A DNA stretch of 7,026 bases from JBMYQA01 sp049600855 (GTDB lineage: Bacteria; Bacteroidota; Bacteroidia; Cytophagales; Flammeovirgaceae): the NCBI GenBank assembly GCA_049600855.1, contig JBMYQA010000307.1:1-7026 (forward strand). Direction: 5' to 3'. The translations under genes were made by a program, and so were the position numbers. The notes under the pieces were generated by a model, which was not told the origin of the DNA, searched no databases, and saw only the letters and a list, made by a program, of their open reading frames with translations. Below are positions 5,881 to 7,026 of the stretch, in pieces. Positions within the stretch are counted from its first letter, which is position 1. Every line of letters starts with the position of its first letter.

Positions 5881-7026
5881 ATGAAAAGATTTTATAAATT
5901 CAATATCGTATTGGTCGTGCTCTTCTTCTTAGGAGCTACTAGCTGCACAAGCGATTTTGAGGAACTCAATACCGATCCAAATAAAGCTTTCCAAACAGAC
6001 CCTGCTTATTTACTTTCTTACTCCCAAAATGGTGTAGGTGCGCATCGTTTCGAATTGTGGAGAGGCAACTTGTTGCATGCCATGCTGTGGTCGAATCAGT
6101 TCATTACACCTTGGACGACCCCATTTTTAACCAATGATGGCTGGGCTACTGCTTATTGGGATCGTTCGTATGAGCGTTTAGTGGGAAGCATTGAAGAAAC
6201 ACTTCGGCAAATTGATGTTGAAGGCGCTTCTGACGCAGATGATAAGAAAGCCATTACCCGAATTTGGCGGGTATTCATCTACCATAGATTAACCGATTTT
6301 TGGGGAAATGTCCCTTATTCAGAAGCAGGTAAAGGAAACTCAGACCGTCTTTTCCAACCTCAGTATGATACTCAGCGCGATATTTACTTGGATATGCTCA
6401 ACGAATTGAAAGAGGCTGTAGCCCAATTAAATAATACGCCTACTGGAAATACCTTTGGTACAGCAGATTTAGTTTACGGTGGTGATCATGCCGATTGGAT
6501 TAAATTTGGCAACTCGCTTCGCTTGCGATTAGCCATGCGTTTATCTCAAGTAGATGCTGCTACTGCTCAAACCCATGTGGCCGAAGTAGCTACTGCTTCA
6601 TTAATCACCGATAATGCAGACAATTGCCGCTTGCTTCGTCTTTCTGGCGATCAGTTCGACCCGCAAGTAAATGGATCTTCAGCACCTATTGTTGCAGGGT
6701 TTAATGGCAACTATTTAAGCCGTTCAATGGTCAATATCTTAAAAGATAGAAACGATCCTCGTTTACCTGTTTACGCTTTACCCAATGCAGGTGGCGAATA
6801 TGTAGGCTATCCTAATGGCACCCCTTCTGGACAATTGCCCAGCTTATCTCCTGATAACTTCTCATTACCAAATCCCAATACCGTATTTGCATTAGATGCA
6901 GACGTAATGTTTCTATCAGCATCAGAAGTAAATTTATTATTAGCAGAAGCCGCTTACAGAGGTTGGGCGAATGGCGATGCAGCTACCTATTATCAAGCAG
7001 GTATTCGAAGCTCTTTGGAATATCAC
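5881..7026 (+). CDS. SusD/RagB-family nutrient-binding outer-membrane lipoprotein (partial, C-terminus beyond window)
   Basis: The reading frame opens at the ATG at 5881 and stays open for 382 codons to the window edge, so the C-terminus is missing. The N-terminus is a lipoprotein signal: MKRFYKF, a hydrophobic core, then LGATSC with the predicted lipidated Cys22. SusD-like hallmarks follow: EELNTDPNKAFQTDP (27-41) just after the lipid anchor, YHRLTDFWGNVPYSEA (134-149), WIKFGNSLRLRLAMRLS (206-222), DPRLPVY (292-298), and SEVNLLLAEAAYRGW (348-362) followed by YYQAGI. The pattern fits the SusD-like_2 type (PF12771) of SusD/RagB lipoproteins. These usually reach about 480-530 residues, so roughly 100-150 are absent. 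It would act on the cell surface as the lid of the SusC channel, capturing the ligand. It begins 73 bp after the transporter gene and is probably co-transcribed with it. The substrate cannot be inferred. Confidence 0.95.
   Translation, partial: MKRFYKFNIVLVVLFFLGATSCTSDFEELNTDPNKAFQTDPAYLLSYSQNGVGAHRFELWRGNLLHAMLWSNQFITPWTTPFLTNDGWATAYWDRSYERLVGSIEETLRQIDVEGASDADDKKAITRIWRVFIYHRLTDFWGNVPYSEAGKGNSDRLFQPQYDTQRDIYLDMLNELKEAVAQLNNTPTGNTFGTADLVYGGDHADWIKFGNSLRLRLAMRLSQVDAATAQTHVAEVATASLITDNADNCRLLRLSGDQFDPQVNGSSAPIVAGFNGNYLSRSMVNILKDRNDPRLPVYALPNAGGEYVGYPNGTPSGQLPSLSPDNFSLPNPNTVFALDADVMFLSASEVNLLLAEAAYRGWANGDAATYYQAGIRSSLEYH

Overview
The window looks like a chromosomal segment from a member of the Bacteroidota. 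The reasons are a SusC/RagA-type TonB-dependent transporter followed by a SusD/RagB-type outer-membrane lipoprotein (a pair essentially confined to this phylum), AT-rich gene-free stretches, and starts without Shine-Dalgarno sequences. The protein style resembles Cytophagales or marine flavobacterial relatives, but I cannot place it below phylum level.

Layout. Positions 1-297 are AT-rich and hold no gene I can support. Positions 298-2156 hold a two-gene minus-strand operon: a LytS/YehU-type membrane histidine kinase (upstream) and a LytR/AlgR-type response regulator with a LytTR DNA-binding domain (downstream), overlapping by the four bases ATGA. Positions 2157-2660 are a roughly 500-bp divergent intergenic region. 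Positions 2661-5807 (plus strand) encode a complete SusC-like transporter of 1048 residues. After a 73-bp gap containing a perfect 12-bp stem-loop, a SusD-like lipoprotein starts at 5881 and runs off the right edge; 382 residues are visible.

Most notable observation. The divergent intergenic region holds four copies of a GTTNAGCG(A/T) motif arranged as two direct-repeat pairs. Each pair has a repeat period of exactly 21 bp (9-bp half-sites, 12-bp spacers). One pair reads rightward toward susC and the other leftward toward the kinase/regulator operon. Two half-sites 21 bp apart containing GTTN[AG][TG] is the known architecture of LytTR-domain binding sites. I infer that the neighbouring regulator binds here, controlling the nutrient-uptake pair and probably its own operon.

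How the genes may work together. The kinase would sense an unknown membrane or envelope signal and phosphorylate Asp55 of the regulator. The regulator would bind the two-turn-spaced repeats and switch on the SusC/SusD uptake system. The SusC protein lacks the N-terminal STN signalling domain used with FecR/ECF-sigma systems, which fits control by a separate two-component system. The imported substrate cannot be read from the sequence.
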